From: an uncultured Lachnospiraceae bacterium
GTDB lineage: Bacteria > Bacillota > Clostridia > Lachnospirales > Lachnospiraceae
Assembly (NCBI GenBank): GCA_947650005.1
Contig: CANSTU010000026.1
Span: 1 to 40,138, forward strand
Length of the DNA stretch: 40,138 nucleotides
Reading direction: 5' to 3'
The position numbers were made by a program, and so were the translations under genes. This document shows, one piece after another, positions 1 to 7,215 of this stretch. Below the pieces are notes generated by a model. That model searched no databases, was not told where the DNA came from, and saw nothing but the letters and a program-made list of their open reading frames with translations. Every line of letters begins with the position of its first letter. Position 1 is the stretch's first letter.

Positions 1-111
1 ACCTACTATGAAGTGTCTACCTCCTGCGGCGGCTCGGAACGGCTCCGCGACAAGGTGGTACAGTTCATAAAATCGGAAACCGTCAAACCGCCCAATGACA
101 AACAGGGATAA
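1..111 (+). CDS. C-terminal fragment of a probable TnpW-like transposon protein (cut by window edge)
   Basis: Frame 1 is open from the first base and ends with TAA at 109-111, giving the last 36 residues of a protein whose start lies outside the window. The visible pattern TYYEVS, then a SERLRDKVVQFIKSET stretch, resembles by memory the small TnpW family found on Tn4451-like elements (a T-Y-x-V strand followed by a D-K-x-x-x-x-I helix). The call is supported mainly by the next feature, a large serine recombinase remnant that starts at the adjoining base. Function of TnpW proteins is not established. The identity is an inference from a short match; another small mobile-element protein is possible. 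Confidence 0.45.
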   Translation, partial: TYYEVSTSCGGSERLRDKVVQFIKSETVKPPNDKQG

Positions 112-366
112 ATGTGCTATAATAACACCTACTATTTGTCAGGCGTTCATCACAGGAAGAATGAACATATAACAGCAAATACATATAAGCCTGGACAGAT
201 AAAAGCATTATCCGCCCGTCTTTCGCAGGAAGATACGTTAGAGGGCGATAGCAACAGTATTGCGAACCAGTCGTGACTTGAGATATATCGCAATCAATGA
301 CAGGGTAGACAGCGCAAAGGCGACAACGATTTTACCTCGTTCTGTAGCCGGTTCAATGATTTTTAA
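112..366 (+). pseudogene. Decayed large serine recombinase (TnpX/resolvase type), internally deleted and frameshifted
   Basis: An ATG directly after the preceding stop opens 54 codons that include ALSARLSQEDTLEGDSNSI followed by ANQ. This matches the N-terminus of TnpX-type large serine recombinases (family pattern ALYxRLSxED...SNSIxNQ, where the Ser is the catalytic nucleophile). The frame stops at 274-276. In another frame, starting at 275, DLRYIAINDRVDSAK is readable, and after a further shift GDNDFTSFCSRFNDF follows, ending at 364-366. These are later parts of the same catalytic domain (family pattern RxIAxNDGVDSxxGDNDFxxFxNxxNxxYAKD). So roughly 60-80 residues of the resolvase domain are missing and the rest of the protein is absent. 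It cannot make an active recombinase. It marks the scar of an integrative or mobilisable element. Confidence 0.8.
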
Positions 367-398
367 TAAAGAGTTAAGAGGAAAGGGTGGCGGTTGCA

Positions 399-1265
399 AT
401 GTGTAAAAAACCACGTGAAGAAAGAAAGGAAATCTTTGAGGAGACCAGGCATATTTATGGCAGGGAAGTGAGGCTGGCGGATTCGATCTCTTTTTCCAGA
501 CATAATCAAAGGGTTATAGCGGAAGATATGGAGGTGCCAGCCCCAACGGGTAGGTATGACATGCCTGCAAAGGTATTGGTTTCAGGAAGGAAGAGCCTTG
601 AGGCGGCAGCGGGGTATTCAGGCCTGAAAATATGTGTGCTTAACTTTGCGTCAGCGACTAATCCAGGCGGCGGTGTTGCAAAAGGCTCCAATGCACAGGA
701 AGAATCTATCTGCCGTTGCAGTACCTTATATCCCTGCATTTCAGATGAAGAAGCAGTGAACCAGTTCCATAACGCACACCGTGAGGCATTAAAATCAGGG
801 CGAATGAACCCCCTGTATAATAATGACTGCATTTATACGCCGAAGGTCACAGTCTTTAGGGATGATAATACGGAGAAGATATTAGAAGCCTCCCTGTGGT
901 ATGAGATAGATGTGATATCCTGCGCTGCTCCAAACCTGCGTAATATGCCAAGTAATGCAATGAACCCAGATTCCGGCGATAAAGCAGCTGTCATTCAGCC
1001 GGCAGATTTACTGGAGCTGCACAAAAGGCGTATAAGCAGGGTTCTTGACATAGCGGCAGCAAATGGCGCAGAAGTTATGATTCTGGGGGCGTTTGGCTGT
1101 GGGGCGTTCCGGAACCCGCCTGATATCGTGGCAGAGGCAATAGCAGGTGTACTTGGGGATTATTTAAGATGTTTTAAAGTTATCGAGTTTGCAGTCTATT
1201 GCCCTCCTGTGGATACAAGGAATTATGATGTGTTTGAAAGAATCTTATCCCCTTTATGCAGTTAA
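399..1265 (+). CDS. TIGR02452 family protein, microbial PARG/macrodomain-like hydrolase
   Basis: A 288-residue protein with the poly(ADP-ribose) glycohydrolase signature GGG-x7-QEE (residues about 90-102, within the stretch NPGGGVAKGSNAQEES) and the late glycine-rich GAFGCGAFRN loop (about 230-239). In PARG-type macrodomains the first loop binds the ADP-ribose diphosphate and the second Glu of QEE is catalytic; both are present, so activity on ADP-ribose conjugates is plausible but the physiological substrate is unknown. No signal peptide is seen, so it is cytoplasmic. ATG at 399 is preferred over GTG at 387 because the AGGAAAGG purine run (379-386) touches the GTG but lies 12 bases before the ATG. 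It follows a recombinase scar and precedes a phosphoesterase on the same strand, which suggests accessory cargo. Confidence 0.85.
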   Translation: MCKKPREERKEIFEETRHIYGREVRLADSISFSRHNQRVIAEDMEVPAPTGRYDMPAKVLVSGRKSLEAAAGYSGLKICVLNFASATNPGGGVAKGSNAQEESICRCSTLYPCISDEEAVNQFHNAHREALKSGRMNPLYNNDCIYTPKVTVFRDDNTEKILEASLWYEIDVISCAAPNLRNMPSNAMNPDSGDKAAVIQPADLLELHKRRISRVLDIAAANGAEVMILGAFGCGAFRNPPDIVAEAIAGVLGDYLRCFKVIEFAVYCPPVDTRNYDVFERILSPLCS

Positions 1266-1441
1266 ACAAATCTACGGATAGGTCGTTGGCTATCTGGGGT
1301 ACTGGGATTGCTTTCACAAGAAGAGTTAGTGAAGAAGTTTTTCTTTCAGAGGTATCGGTGAGACCTGTGGAAAACGTAAGATAGTTCTGGCAAGACGATG
1401 TTTCTGTGAGTGTAAAAGTATATTTTTTGATGCATTTGGTA

Positions 1442-1493
1442 AGGCATTTAAGCTGAGTATTCTTAATAAATGAATATTTTGGCTCAGATGCCT
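1442..1493 (+). other. Long imperfect hairpin in the gap between PARG-like and phosphoesterase genes
   Basis: Arms AGGCAT/ATGCCT, CTGAG/CTCAG and TATTC/GAATA pair in order with one unpaired stretch on each side (TTAAG left, TTTTGG right) and a 9-base loop, then the sequence TTTCTATT follows. That makes 16 base pairs. It may be a weak terminator for the upstream gene or a structured leader of the downstream one, whose start is about 65 bases away. The rest of the 294-base gap shows no gene that I can support. Confidence 0.35.
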
Positions 1494-1559
1494 TTCTATT
1501 GTGCTAAATACCTTTTAATGCGTGAGCAGATAGTCAGAATGGAAGGAGGGTCAAAATAG

Positions 1560-2360
1560 ATGGTTTATCTTACCGGTGACTGCCATGGTAATTTTCAGCG
1601 ATTTACAAAGAAGCAGCGGATACGAGGGCCTCATTTTATACTGCCAGAAGACTCTGTAATTGTATGTGGAGATTTAGGGTTGCTTTGGGCCAGGGACAGG
1701 GAATTTAAGTTTAATTTGGACTGGCTTTCAAGACTGCCGTTCCAGCTCCTTTGGGTACAGGGAAATCACGAGAATTATGATATGATTGCCGATTATCCGC
1801 TGGAACTGTGGAATGGAGGTAAGGTTCGTCATATTGTACGAGATAAAATTATCCTATTAGAGCGTGGCCAGGTATTTGATATAGAAGGAAAGCGGTTTTT
1901 CGCATTTGGTGGAGCGTCCAGCCATGATATACAAGGCGGTATTTTGGATAGGAATTCCCCCACTTACGATGAGGAGCGCATGAGGGCAGTCAGAAGACAC
2001 TTAACCTATCGTGTCAGGAACGAGTCCTGGTGGGAGCAGGAACTGCCTACAGAAGACGAACTTTGTGAGGGCAGAGAAAATCTGAGTAAGGTTGGGTATG
2101 TTGTTGACTATGTGATTACCCATTGCATGGCAGGCAGGATGCAGGATAAGCTGGCGCAGCATGACAGGGACTCTTATTTGTCTGATAGAGTGTATGAGAG
2201 GGATATACTAACAGATTATTTTGATGAACTGGAGGAAAGGTTACAGTATCAGAGATGGTTTTGCGGACATTATCATGTAAATCTTGCGTTGGACGACAAG
2301 CATACGATTCTTTATAACAGAATGATAAGACTTTCAGGTGACTTTAGTTCCTCATTGTGA
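1560..2360 (+). CDS. Calcineurin-like metallophosphoesterase
   Basis: A 266-residue soluble protein with the full set of metallophosphoesterase motifs: GDCHG at 6-10 (D-x-H), CGDLG at 36-40 (GD), GNHEN at 68-72 (GNHE), TH at 187-188 and GHYH at 236-239. These residues bind the two-metal centre used to hydrolyse phosphomonoesters or phosphodiesters. The substrate cannot be told from the sequence; relatives include Ser/Thr phosphatases, nucleotidases and dinucleotide hydrolases. The AAGGAGGG ribosome site ends ten bases before the ATG, which fixes the start. It lies 294 bases after the PARG-like gene on the same strand, outside any housekeeping operon. Family assignment is secure; role is unknown. 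Confidence 0.85.
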   Translation: MVYLTGDCHGNFQRFTKKQRIRGPHFILPEDSVIVCGDLGLLWARDREFKFNLDWLSRLPFQLLWVQGNHENYDMIADYPLELWNGGKVRHIVRDKIILLERGQVFDIEGKRFFAFGGASSHDIQGGILDRNSPTYDEERMRAVRRHLTYRVRNESWWEQELPTEDELCEGRENLSKVGYVVDYVITHCMAGRMQDKLAQHDRDSYLSDRVYERDILTDYFDELEERLQYQRWFCGHYHVNLALDDKHTILYNRMIRLSGDFSSSL

Positions 2361-2442
2361 TAAAATAGATTCGGTTCGTATGGTTGGCTGACATCGTCGC
2401 CTAACCTGTAGTAAATAGCTGTGACTATAGCAGGAGGAGATT

Positions 2443-3690
2443 ATGTTTTGTACAAAATGTGGTAAAGAGCTGCCGACAGAAGCACGTTTCTGCTTCATCT
2501 GTGGGAGCAGGGTAGAGGGGAGTCAGACGGCTCCTTCTGTATATGGCATTTTAGGGGAAAAGGACGGAAAAGGGAATGCGGCGGCCAATGACGGCAGTCA
2601 GGATGGGAAGGGAATTTTTATAGAAGAAGAGGGAACCAGCGCAACCGTTTTGGGGGCTAAGATTACTGCTGGCGATCCGACTGCGCTTTATGTAAAGATT
2701 GTTGAGAGAATATTACAGAATCATCAGGAACTGTTGGGGAAGAAGGAGACGCACTTTACCGCAGATCCAGAAAGGGGAAACGGGTATACTGGAAAAACAA
2801 GAATGATCACTGTCGGGGAAAGGACAGTTTATGTGAAGACCGGTTTTTCCACAAAGGACAAATGGAATGGGATTAAGGCTGTCTGTAAACTGGCGGGTAT
2901 CCGTTTTAGTATGGGACAGCCCGTTAAAATATCCAGCCGAGGGGAGACTTCCCTTAGTGAGGAAGGAAAAAGCGGCGTCATATCCGGAATCGGTCAGAGT
3001 GAAACGGCGGGAATGGCGGCGGCAAAGCAGCTTCAAGAAGATAAGAATGGGAAGGCACAGTCCGGCAGCTTTGTTCCGCATATTTCGTTAGACATACATT
3101 CTTCAAACGTCAATAAGGCGGCTGGATTGGCGTATTACTGTCACTATATGGATAAACAAAGGCCGGTCCCCACGTTGGAAAATATGAAAACCGTTTATGC
3201 GGGAATCAGTGTATCGGACACATGTAATTACATGGAGCATACCATGATCCTTTCGCGATATAATGCGGATGAACAGTGTGTCGATCCGGAGAAAAGCGTT
3301 TTTAAAGAGGTGGTTTTCGGAAAGAAAAGCAGATATCTGGGTGAAAAATCGAGTTCGGTGTTTAACATCCTGGAGGATATTACCTCTTATATTGTGGCGG
3401 AGGAAGGGATATTCTTCGCGAAGCGAAGCGGAGGGGTATGGTATTGGCATAAGAATGGAGATATCTATGTACTTAGCCAAAAGGAGGAGGTTTTTGACCT
3501 CAGATATGAACATGGAGTACTGACTGCTTATGCTTATAAAGGGCTTCAGGAAAAGTATAAGAATAAATACAAGAGTTGGAATAGTCAATGGGATGGCGAG
3601 ATTTCTGAACGTTGGGATGATGCGTATGAGATATTGTCGGAGAGCGAAACCTTTCGCTATCAGGATATTTTAAATTGTTTGAATAACTAA
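2443..3690 (+). CDS. Zinc-ribbon domain protein of unknown function
   Basis: The 415-residue product begins with a zinc ribbon, CTKC at 3-6 and CFIC at 17-20, the short N-terminal metal-binding module common in Firmicute proteins. After it comes a low-complexity linker rich in Gly, Ser and Glu (about residues 25-65), then two regions with mixed alpha/beta character (about 75-175 and 205-410) that I do not recognise. The C-terminal half is rich in Tyr and Trp (VWYWHKNGDIYVL), which suggests a beta-rich fold. I see no signal peptide or membrane segment. AGGAGGAG stands seven bases before the ATG. The next gene, a small membrane protein, starts 34 bases downstream, so the two are probably one transcript ending at the terminator at 4213. 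No function can be assigned. Confidence 0.7.
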   Translation: MFCTKCGKELPTEARFCFICGSRVEGSQTAPSVYGILGEKDGKGNAAANDGSQDGKGIFIEEEGTSATVLGAKITAGDPTALYVKIVERILQNHQELLGKKETHFTADPERGNGYTGKTRMITVGERTVYVKTGFSTKDKWNGIKAVCKLAGIRFSMGQPVKISSRGETSLSEEGKSGVISGIGQSETAGMAAAKQLQEDKNGKAQSGSFVPHISLDIHSSNVNKAAGLAYYCHYMDKQRPVPTLENMKTVYAGISVSDTCNYMEHTMILSRYNADEQCVDPEKSVFKEVVFGKKSRYLGEKSSSVFNILEDITSYIVAEEGIFFAKRSGGVWYWHKNGDIYVLSQKEEVFDLRYEHGVLTAYAYKGLQEKYKNKYKSWNSQWDGEISERWDDAYEILSESETFRYQDILNCLNN

Positions 3691-3724
3691 AAAAGAATAA
3701 AAAGAAATAGGCAGAGAAACAAGA

Positions 3725-4201
3725 ATGAATAAAACAAGAAAAATAGAGCTTCTCTATCAAAGGGCGCACGGACAGGGCGGAAACATCAGTTCTGAAGAAC
3801 TAAAGGAACTGCGTCAGTATAAGGTAAGTTCCAGCGATGGCAATTACGCGACAAAGGCGAATATCCGCGAATATGTGGGGGCGGTGGATGGAGGCTACAG
3901 ACTGTCTTTTTATGACTGGTGTCAAAACAATCTGAAAGCGGATAGGCGACGGAAAGGCTCCAGCGAGAGGGAGATGGCGCAAGATAATAGAATGCAGGGA
4001 ATCGGTGCGATTCTGCTGGGCTGGCTGGAGTGGGGAATCGCCATTTACTGGATGTTCCACGGGGCAATTCCGGTGAATAGCTGCGCCGTGGCAGGGGCAA
4101 TTATTTCCATTATTCTTTTACGTTTGAATCGGAGATGGGCAGGATTTACACTGTTTCTTTTACCGATTATTCTGGCGGCAATTTTCAACAAAATTTTATA
4201 G
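3725..4201 (+). CDS. Small membrane protein of unknown function
   Basis: A 158-residue protein with a hydrophilic, charged N-terminal half (residues 1-95) and two to three hydrophobic segments in the C-terminal half (about 98-112, 118-132 and 138-156), so a cytoplasmic domain anchored in the membrane is likely. The segment YDWCQNNLKADRRRK just before the membrane part is strongly basic, in keeping with the positive-inside rule. It follows the zinc-ribbon gene by 34 bases and is followed by a clear terminator at 4213-4250, which suggests a two-gene unit. The ribosome site is weak (AGAGAAACAAG). I recognise no family. Confidence 0.6.
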   Translation: MNKTRKIELLYQRAHGQGGNISSEELKELRQYKVSSSDGNYATKANIREYVGAVDGGYRLSFYDWCQNNLKADRRRKGSSEREMAQDNRMQGIGAILLGWLEWGIAIYWMFHGAIPVNSCAVAGAIISIILLRLNRRWAGFTLFLLPIILAAIFNKIL

Positions 4202-4212
4202 GAATCCGTTTT

Positions 4213-4250
4213 GCCGCAGGGGCCATCATGTACCCTGCGGCTTCTCTTTT
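4213..4250 (+). terminator. Rho-independent terminator after the zinc-ribbon/membrane protein pair
   Basis: A perfect 9-bp stem GCCGCAGGG/CCCTGCGGC (4213-4221 with 4233-4241) with an 11-base loop is followed by a T-rich run TTCTCTTTT. It lies 12 bases after the stop codon of the small membrane protein. Nothing T-rich follows on the minus strand, so it serves plus-strand transcription and separates it from the converging aminotransferase gene. Confidence 0.75.
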
Positions 4251-4277
4251 CTGCCAAGCAGGAGCCTGCGGCCAAAG

Positions 4278-4295
4278 CTGGACAGATAAGTCCAG
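4278..4295 (-). terminator. Possible weak terminator of the aminotransferase gene
   Basis: A 6-bp stem CTGGAC/GTCCAG with a 6-base loop lies ten bases beyond the minus-strand stop codon. On the minus strand it is followed only by CTTTGG, a poor U-run, so it may not be efficient. Confidence 0.25.
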
Positions 4296-4304
4296 GTTTC
4301 TTCG

Positions 4305-5519
4305 TCATTTCCTGCATAAGCTGTGCCCGACTTTTTCCCACAATAGCTCCCCTAGCCGCCGTATTCCTTCCTCAATGGTTGGACAGTCGGCGTTGCTGTA
4401 ATTGAGCCGCATGGCGTTCACATCTTTTTCATTTATGTAAAAAGGATCTCCGGGCACGAAAGCTACTTTTCTCTCCAGAGCCAGAGGAAACAGGGACAAA
4501 GCGCTGATTCCCTTCGGAAGGGTGACCCAGAGGAACATACCGCCCCGAGGCCTGGTAGCGCTTACCGAGGGAGGGAAATACCGGTCTATGGCCTCCGTCA
4601 TAGCCTGTGCCTGTTGCCTGTAAAGCTCCGTAATGGAGGCGATATGAGCTTCATAATCACTGTGTTGCAGATAGTCCCAGATCAGATATTGGGCGAAGAT
4701 ATTGGTATGCAGGTCGCTGGCTTCCTTGGCCACGGAAAGATGTTTGATCAGGTCTTTATTTTCCGATATCAGAAAACCAACCCGCATGCCCGGGGTGATC
4801 GTCTTGGAAAAGGTTCCCAGAAGGACGCTTCCAGGAAGATGGCCGGCGCCGATATAGGGCAGGCGTCCGCCCTCAAAACGTAGTTCTCCGTAAGGATCAT
4901 CCTCCACCAGAACGATATTTTTGTTGGACAAAAGCGCCCGTATGGCTTCCCGGTTTTGAGCGGAATAGGAGAGCCCGGTGGGATTCTGAAAATTTGGAAT
5001 GGCATAGAGGAGCTTCACGGGCTTTTGTAGGACATTTTTTAACTGCTCTGGATTCATGCCGTTTTCAGACAGCTCTACGGGATGAAAAGCAGGGCGGTAT
5101 TGGGAGAAGGCCTGTAGAGCGCCCAGATAGCTCGGCTTTTCCACGATAACGCCGTCTCCTGGATTCAGTAAGACCTTGGAGAGCAGATCCAGGGCTTGCT
5201 GGGAACCGGTGGTGATGAGGACATGGTCGGCTCCGAGATTAAGGCCAAATTTTTTTCGATACCGGTCGGCAATCGTTTCTCGAAGCTGCAAAAGCCCGGC
5301 CGTGATGGAATATTGAAAGACGCGGCTCCCATAGGTTGTAACGATGCGCTCCATGGAAGCAAGAAGCGCCTCCTGGGGAAAAGAGGCCGGATTGGGAAGG
5401 CCGCCTGCGAAAGAAATGATTTCTGGATCCGCAGCGGTATTCAGGATACTTCTGATAAAAGAAGGCGGCGTATGCCGGATCTGTTCGGATATTAGTTGAT
5501 CCGTGTTCAAACAGTTCAT
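4305..5519 (-). CDS. PLP-dependent aminotransferase, fold type I (2-aminoadipate/aromatic aminotransferase-like)
   Basis: A 404-residue enzyme of the class I/II aminotransferase superfamily, closest in motif style to LysN/KAT-like transaminases and the catalytic half of MocR proteins. Key residues: NPTG at 179-182, the VEDDPYGEL block at 205-213 with the pyridine-nitrogen Asp207 and Tyr210, the Schiff-base Lys239 in GTFSKTITPGMRVGF, and a late substrate-carboxylate Arg in AMRLNYSN. It should move amino groups between an amino acid and a 2-oxoacid in the cytoplasm; the amino acid is not readable from sequence. The start is set by AAGGGAG five bases before the ATG. It is divergent from a MocR regulator, which is probably its controller, and its promoter overlaps that gene's promoter. 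Confidence 0.88.
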   Translation of the reverse strand: MNCLNTDQLISEQIRHTPPSFIRSILNTAADPEIISFAGGLPNPASFPQEALLASMERIVTTYGSRVFQYSITAGLLQLRETIADRYRKKFGLNLGADHVLITTGSQQALDLLSKVLLNPGDGVIVEKPSYLGALQAFSQYRPAFHPVELSENGMNPEQLKNVLQKPVKLLYAIPNFQNPTGLSYSAQNREAIRALLSNKNIVLVEDDPYGELRFEGGRLPYIGAGHLPGSVLLGTFSKTITPGMRVGFLISENKDLIKHLSVAKEASDLHTNIFAQYLIWDYLQHSDYEAHIASITELYRQQAQAMTEAIDRYFPPSVSATRPRGGMFLWVTLPKGISALSLFPLALERKVAFVPGDPFYINEKDVNAMRLNYSNADCPTIEEGIRRLGELLWEKVGHSLCRK

Positions 5520-5530
5520 AATGACTCCCT

Positions 5531-5549
5531 TCCGCCCGTTTTGGCGGGC
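5531..5549 (-). promoter_or_regulatory. Hairpin next to the ribosome site of the aminotransferase gene
   Basis: On the minus strand GCCCG and CGGGC pair across a CCAAAA loop, immediately before the GGAAGGGAG ribosome site of the aminotransferase. An alternative pairing (CCGCC/GGCGG) reaches into the ribosome site itself. It could modulate translation initiation; this is inferred from position only. Confidence 0.35.
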
Positions 5550-5668
5550 ATGTATATGGATTTCACGTGCCTTTCCTTTCCGGAATCCCGACCAAGCGGA
5601 TTGGCCCTGGAGGAGGTTTTGCAGGGGGCGAAAGGCAACGTTTTCACCTCGCTGTCTGTATGAACCGG

Positions 5669-5697
5669 ATTATACGCTTGCAAAGAAAAACAAACAA
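5669..5697 (-). promoter_or_regulatory. Minus-strand sigma-A promoter of the aminotransferase gene
   Basis: Read on the minus strand, TTGTTT (5692-5697) and a perfect TATAAT (5669-5674) are separated by exactly 17 bases. Transcription would start near 5662 and leave a leader of about 140 bases. The -35 box is only half consensus, so an activator is likely; the palindrome at 5701-5725 lies just upstream of it. Confidence 0.6.
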
Positions 5698-5706
5698 TAG
5701 TAAAAT
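5678..5706 (+). promoter_or_regulatory. Plus-strand sigma-A promoter of the MocR regulator gene
   Basis: TTGCAA (5678-5683) and TAAAAT (5701-5706) are 17 bases apart. The -35 box lies inside the spacer of the divergent promoter and the -10 box is the first half of the palindrome at 5701-5725, so the protein that binds the palindrome would block this promoter. Confidence 0.6.
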
Positions 5707-5725
5707 TGTGTGCAAGACAATTTTA
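5701..5725. promoter_or_regulatory. Perfect inverted repeat, probable MocR operator
   Basis: TAAAATTGT and ACAATTTTA form 9-bp perfect arms around a 7-base spacer. The repeat overlaps the -10 box of the regulator gene and sits a few bases upstream of the -35 box of the divergent aminotransferase. This is the arrangement expected for an autorepressor that activates its divergent target. That the MocR protein binds here is inferred. Confidence 0.6.
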
Positions 5726-5799
5726 TACACGAGGATTAGATCGATGGGACTGTCCAGACACGATAGGTTTCATTTGATTAACAATCAGGAGGGACGATT

Positions 5800-7215
5800 A
5801 TGCCTGTAAATTCCTTTGAAGATTATCCGATGAGCTGGAAACCGGACTTGGCCGATCGAAAGGGCCCGAAATATATGGCTCTGGTGCGTCTGCTGGAGGA
5901 GGACATCAGAAGCGGCGCGTTGAAGGCGGGAACAAAGCTTCCGCCGCAGCGGGAACTGGCCGATTTCCTGGATGTGAATTTGAGCACCGTATCCAGGGCA
6001 TTTCGATTGTGCGAACAGAAAGGGCTGCTATCCGCTTCCGTGGGAAAAGGAACCTTTGTCTCTTCGGACGCGGCGGCCGAAACGATTTTCCTATGCAGTA
6101 AGGATCGGGAGAGCCTCATCGAAATGGGGGCGATCGTCCCGCAGATTTCGGGAAATGCTAGGGTGGGGCAGTATACGGAAAAGCTGTTGAAAAAGCCCGA
6201 TGCCCTGCGTCTCTTTTCTTATGGAGTGCCGGAAGGAACAAAGCGGCAGCGCACAGCAGGCGCCGCCTGGTTTCGGAAGACGGGGTTTCGGGCGGAAGAG
6301 GGCAGGATCCTTCTGGCGGCGGGCGGACAGAATGCCCTGATGGCGTCCCTAGGTGCTGTTTTCCCGAGGGGGAGCAGGGTGGGAACGGATCCGCTGACTT
6401 ATCCTGGAATCAAGATGGCAGCAAGGCTGTTGGGAATCCATCTGATTCCGGTAAGGAGCGAGATGAGGGAGATGACGGCGGAGGGAATCCGATATGCTGC
6501 GTTGAATGAGAAGATCAGGGGAATCTATCTCATACCCGATTATCATAATCCAACGGCCCATACCATGTCGCTGGAAAGACGCCGGGAGATTGCGCAAACG
6601 GCCCGGGAACTGGACTTGATCATCATCGAGGACAGCATCAATAATGCGCTGGGAGAAACGCCCATGCTTCCGGTGGCTGCGTTCGCTCCGGAGCGGACCA
6701 TCTGCGTGGCCAGCTTGTCCAAGGCCGTTTCGCCGGGGCTGCGAACTGCCTTTCTTCACGTGCCGGATGCCTTCCGGCAGGAATTGGTGAATACCTTATA
6801 CGCCATGAATATTGCCATTTCCCCGCTGCTCGCAACCGTGTCCGCGGGCTTGATAGAGGAAGGGATTGCGGATGAGATCGTGTCGGAACGGAAGGCGGAA
6901 ATCGCGCAGCGCAACCAAGTTGTGGACGAGATATTGGGCGTCGGAAGGGCGGAAGGCGCATCCACCAGCCCGCTCCGCTATATCTGTCTGACGGAGGGAT
7001 GTACCGGCAGGACGTTTGAGAACCGGGCGAAGGCTGCGGGGGTACAGGTATATGGGACGGAACGGTTTTCCGTGGGCAACAGCCTGATGGAAGAAGCAGT
7101 CAGGTTATCCGTAACCACGCCGGGGACGTTAGAAGAACTGGAGGAAGGGATGAAGCGGTTGAAGGGGATTCTGGATGATATGTGTGGGCACACAAAAGGC
7201 AGGGCTGATGGCTGA
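5800..7215 (+). CDS. MocR-family transcription regulator (GntR DNA-binding domain fused to aminotransferase-like domain)
   Basis: A 471-residue two-domain regulator. Residues about 22-90 form a GntR winged helix (LPPQRELADFLDVNLSTVSR is the recognition region, ending in VGKGTFV). Residues about 110-460 are an aminotransferase class I-like domain with HNPT at 249-252, Asp278 in IIIEDSINNAL and the PLP-binding Lys308 in ASLSKAVSPGLR. The Tyr that follows Asp by three positions in active enzymes is Asn281 here, in keeping with a sensory rather than catalytic role. MocR proteins sense PLP or PLP-amino acid adducts and often control a divergent gene; here that is an aminotransferase. CAGGAGGG stands before the ATG. 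The 3' end overlaps the next small ORF by 8 bases. Confidence 0.9.
   Translation: MPVNSFEDYPMSWKPDLADRKGPKYMALVRLLEEDIRSGALKAGTKLPPQRELADFLDVNLSTVSRAFRLCEQKGLLSASVGKGTFVSSDAAAETIFLCSKDRESLIEMGAIVPQISGNARVGQYTEKLLKKPDALRLFSYGVPEGTKRQRTAGAAWFRKTGFRAEEGRILLAAGGQNALMASLGAVFPRGSRVGTDPLTYPGIKMAARLLGIHLIPVRSEMREMTAEGIRYAALNEKIRGIYLIPDYHNPTAHTMSLERRREIAQTARELDLIIIEDSINNALGETPMLPVAAFAPERTICVASLSKAVSPGLRTAFLHVPDAFRQELVNTLYAMNIAISPLLATVSAGLIEEGIADEIVSERKAEIAQRNQVVDEILGVGRAEGASTSPLRYICLTEGCTGRTFENRAKAAGVQVYGTERFSVGNSLMEEAVRLSVTTPGTLEELEEGMKRLKGILDDMCGHTKGRADG

Noticed and set aside
5503-5809. Short plus-strand frames in the aminotransferase-MocR gap
   Set aside because: They overlap the promoter and operator elements and lack ribosome sites or family resemblance.
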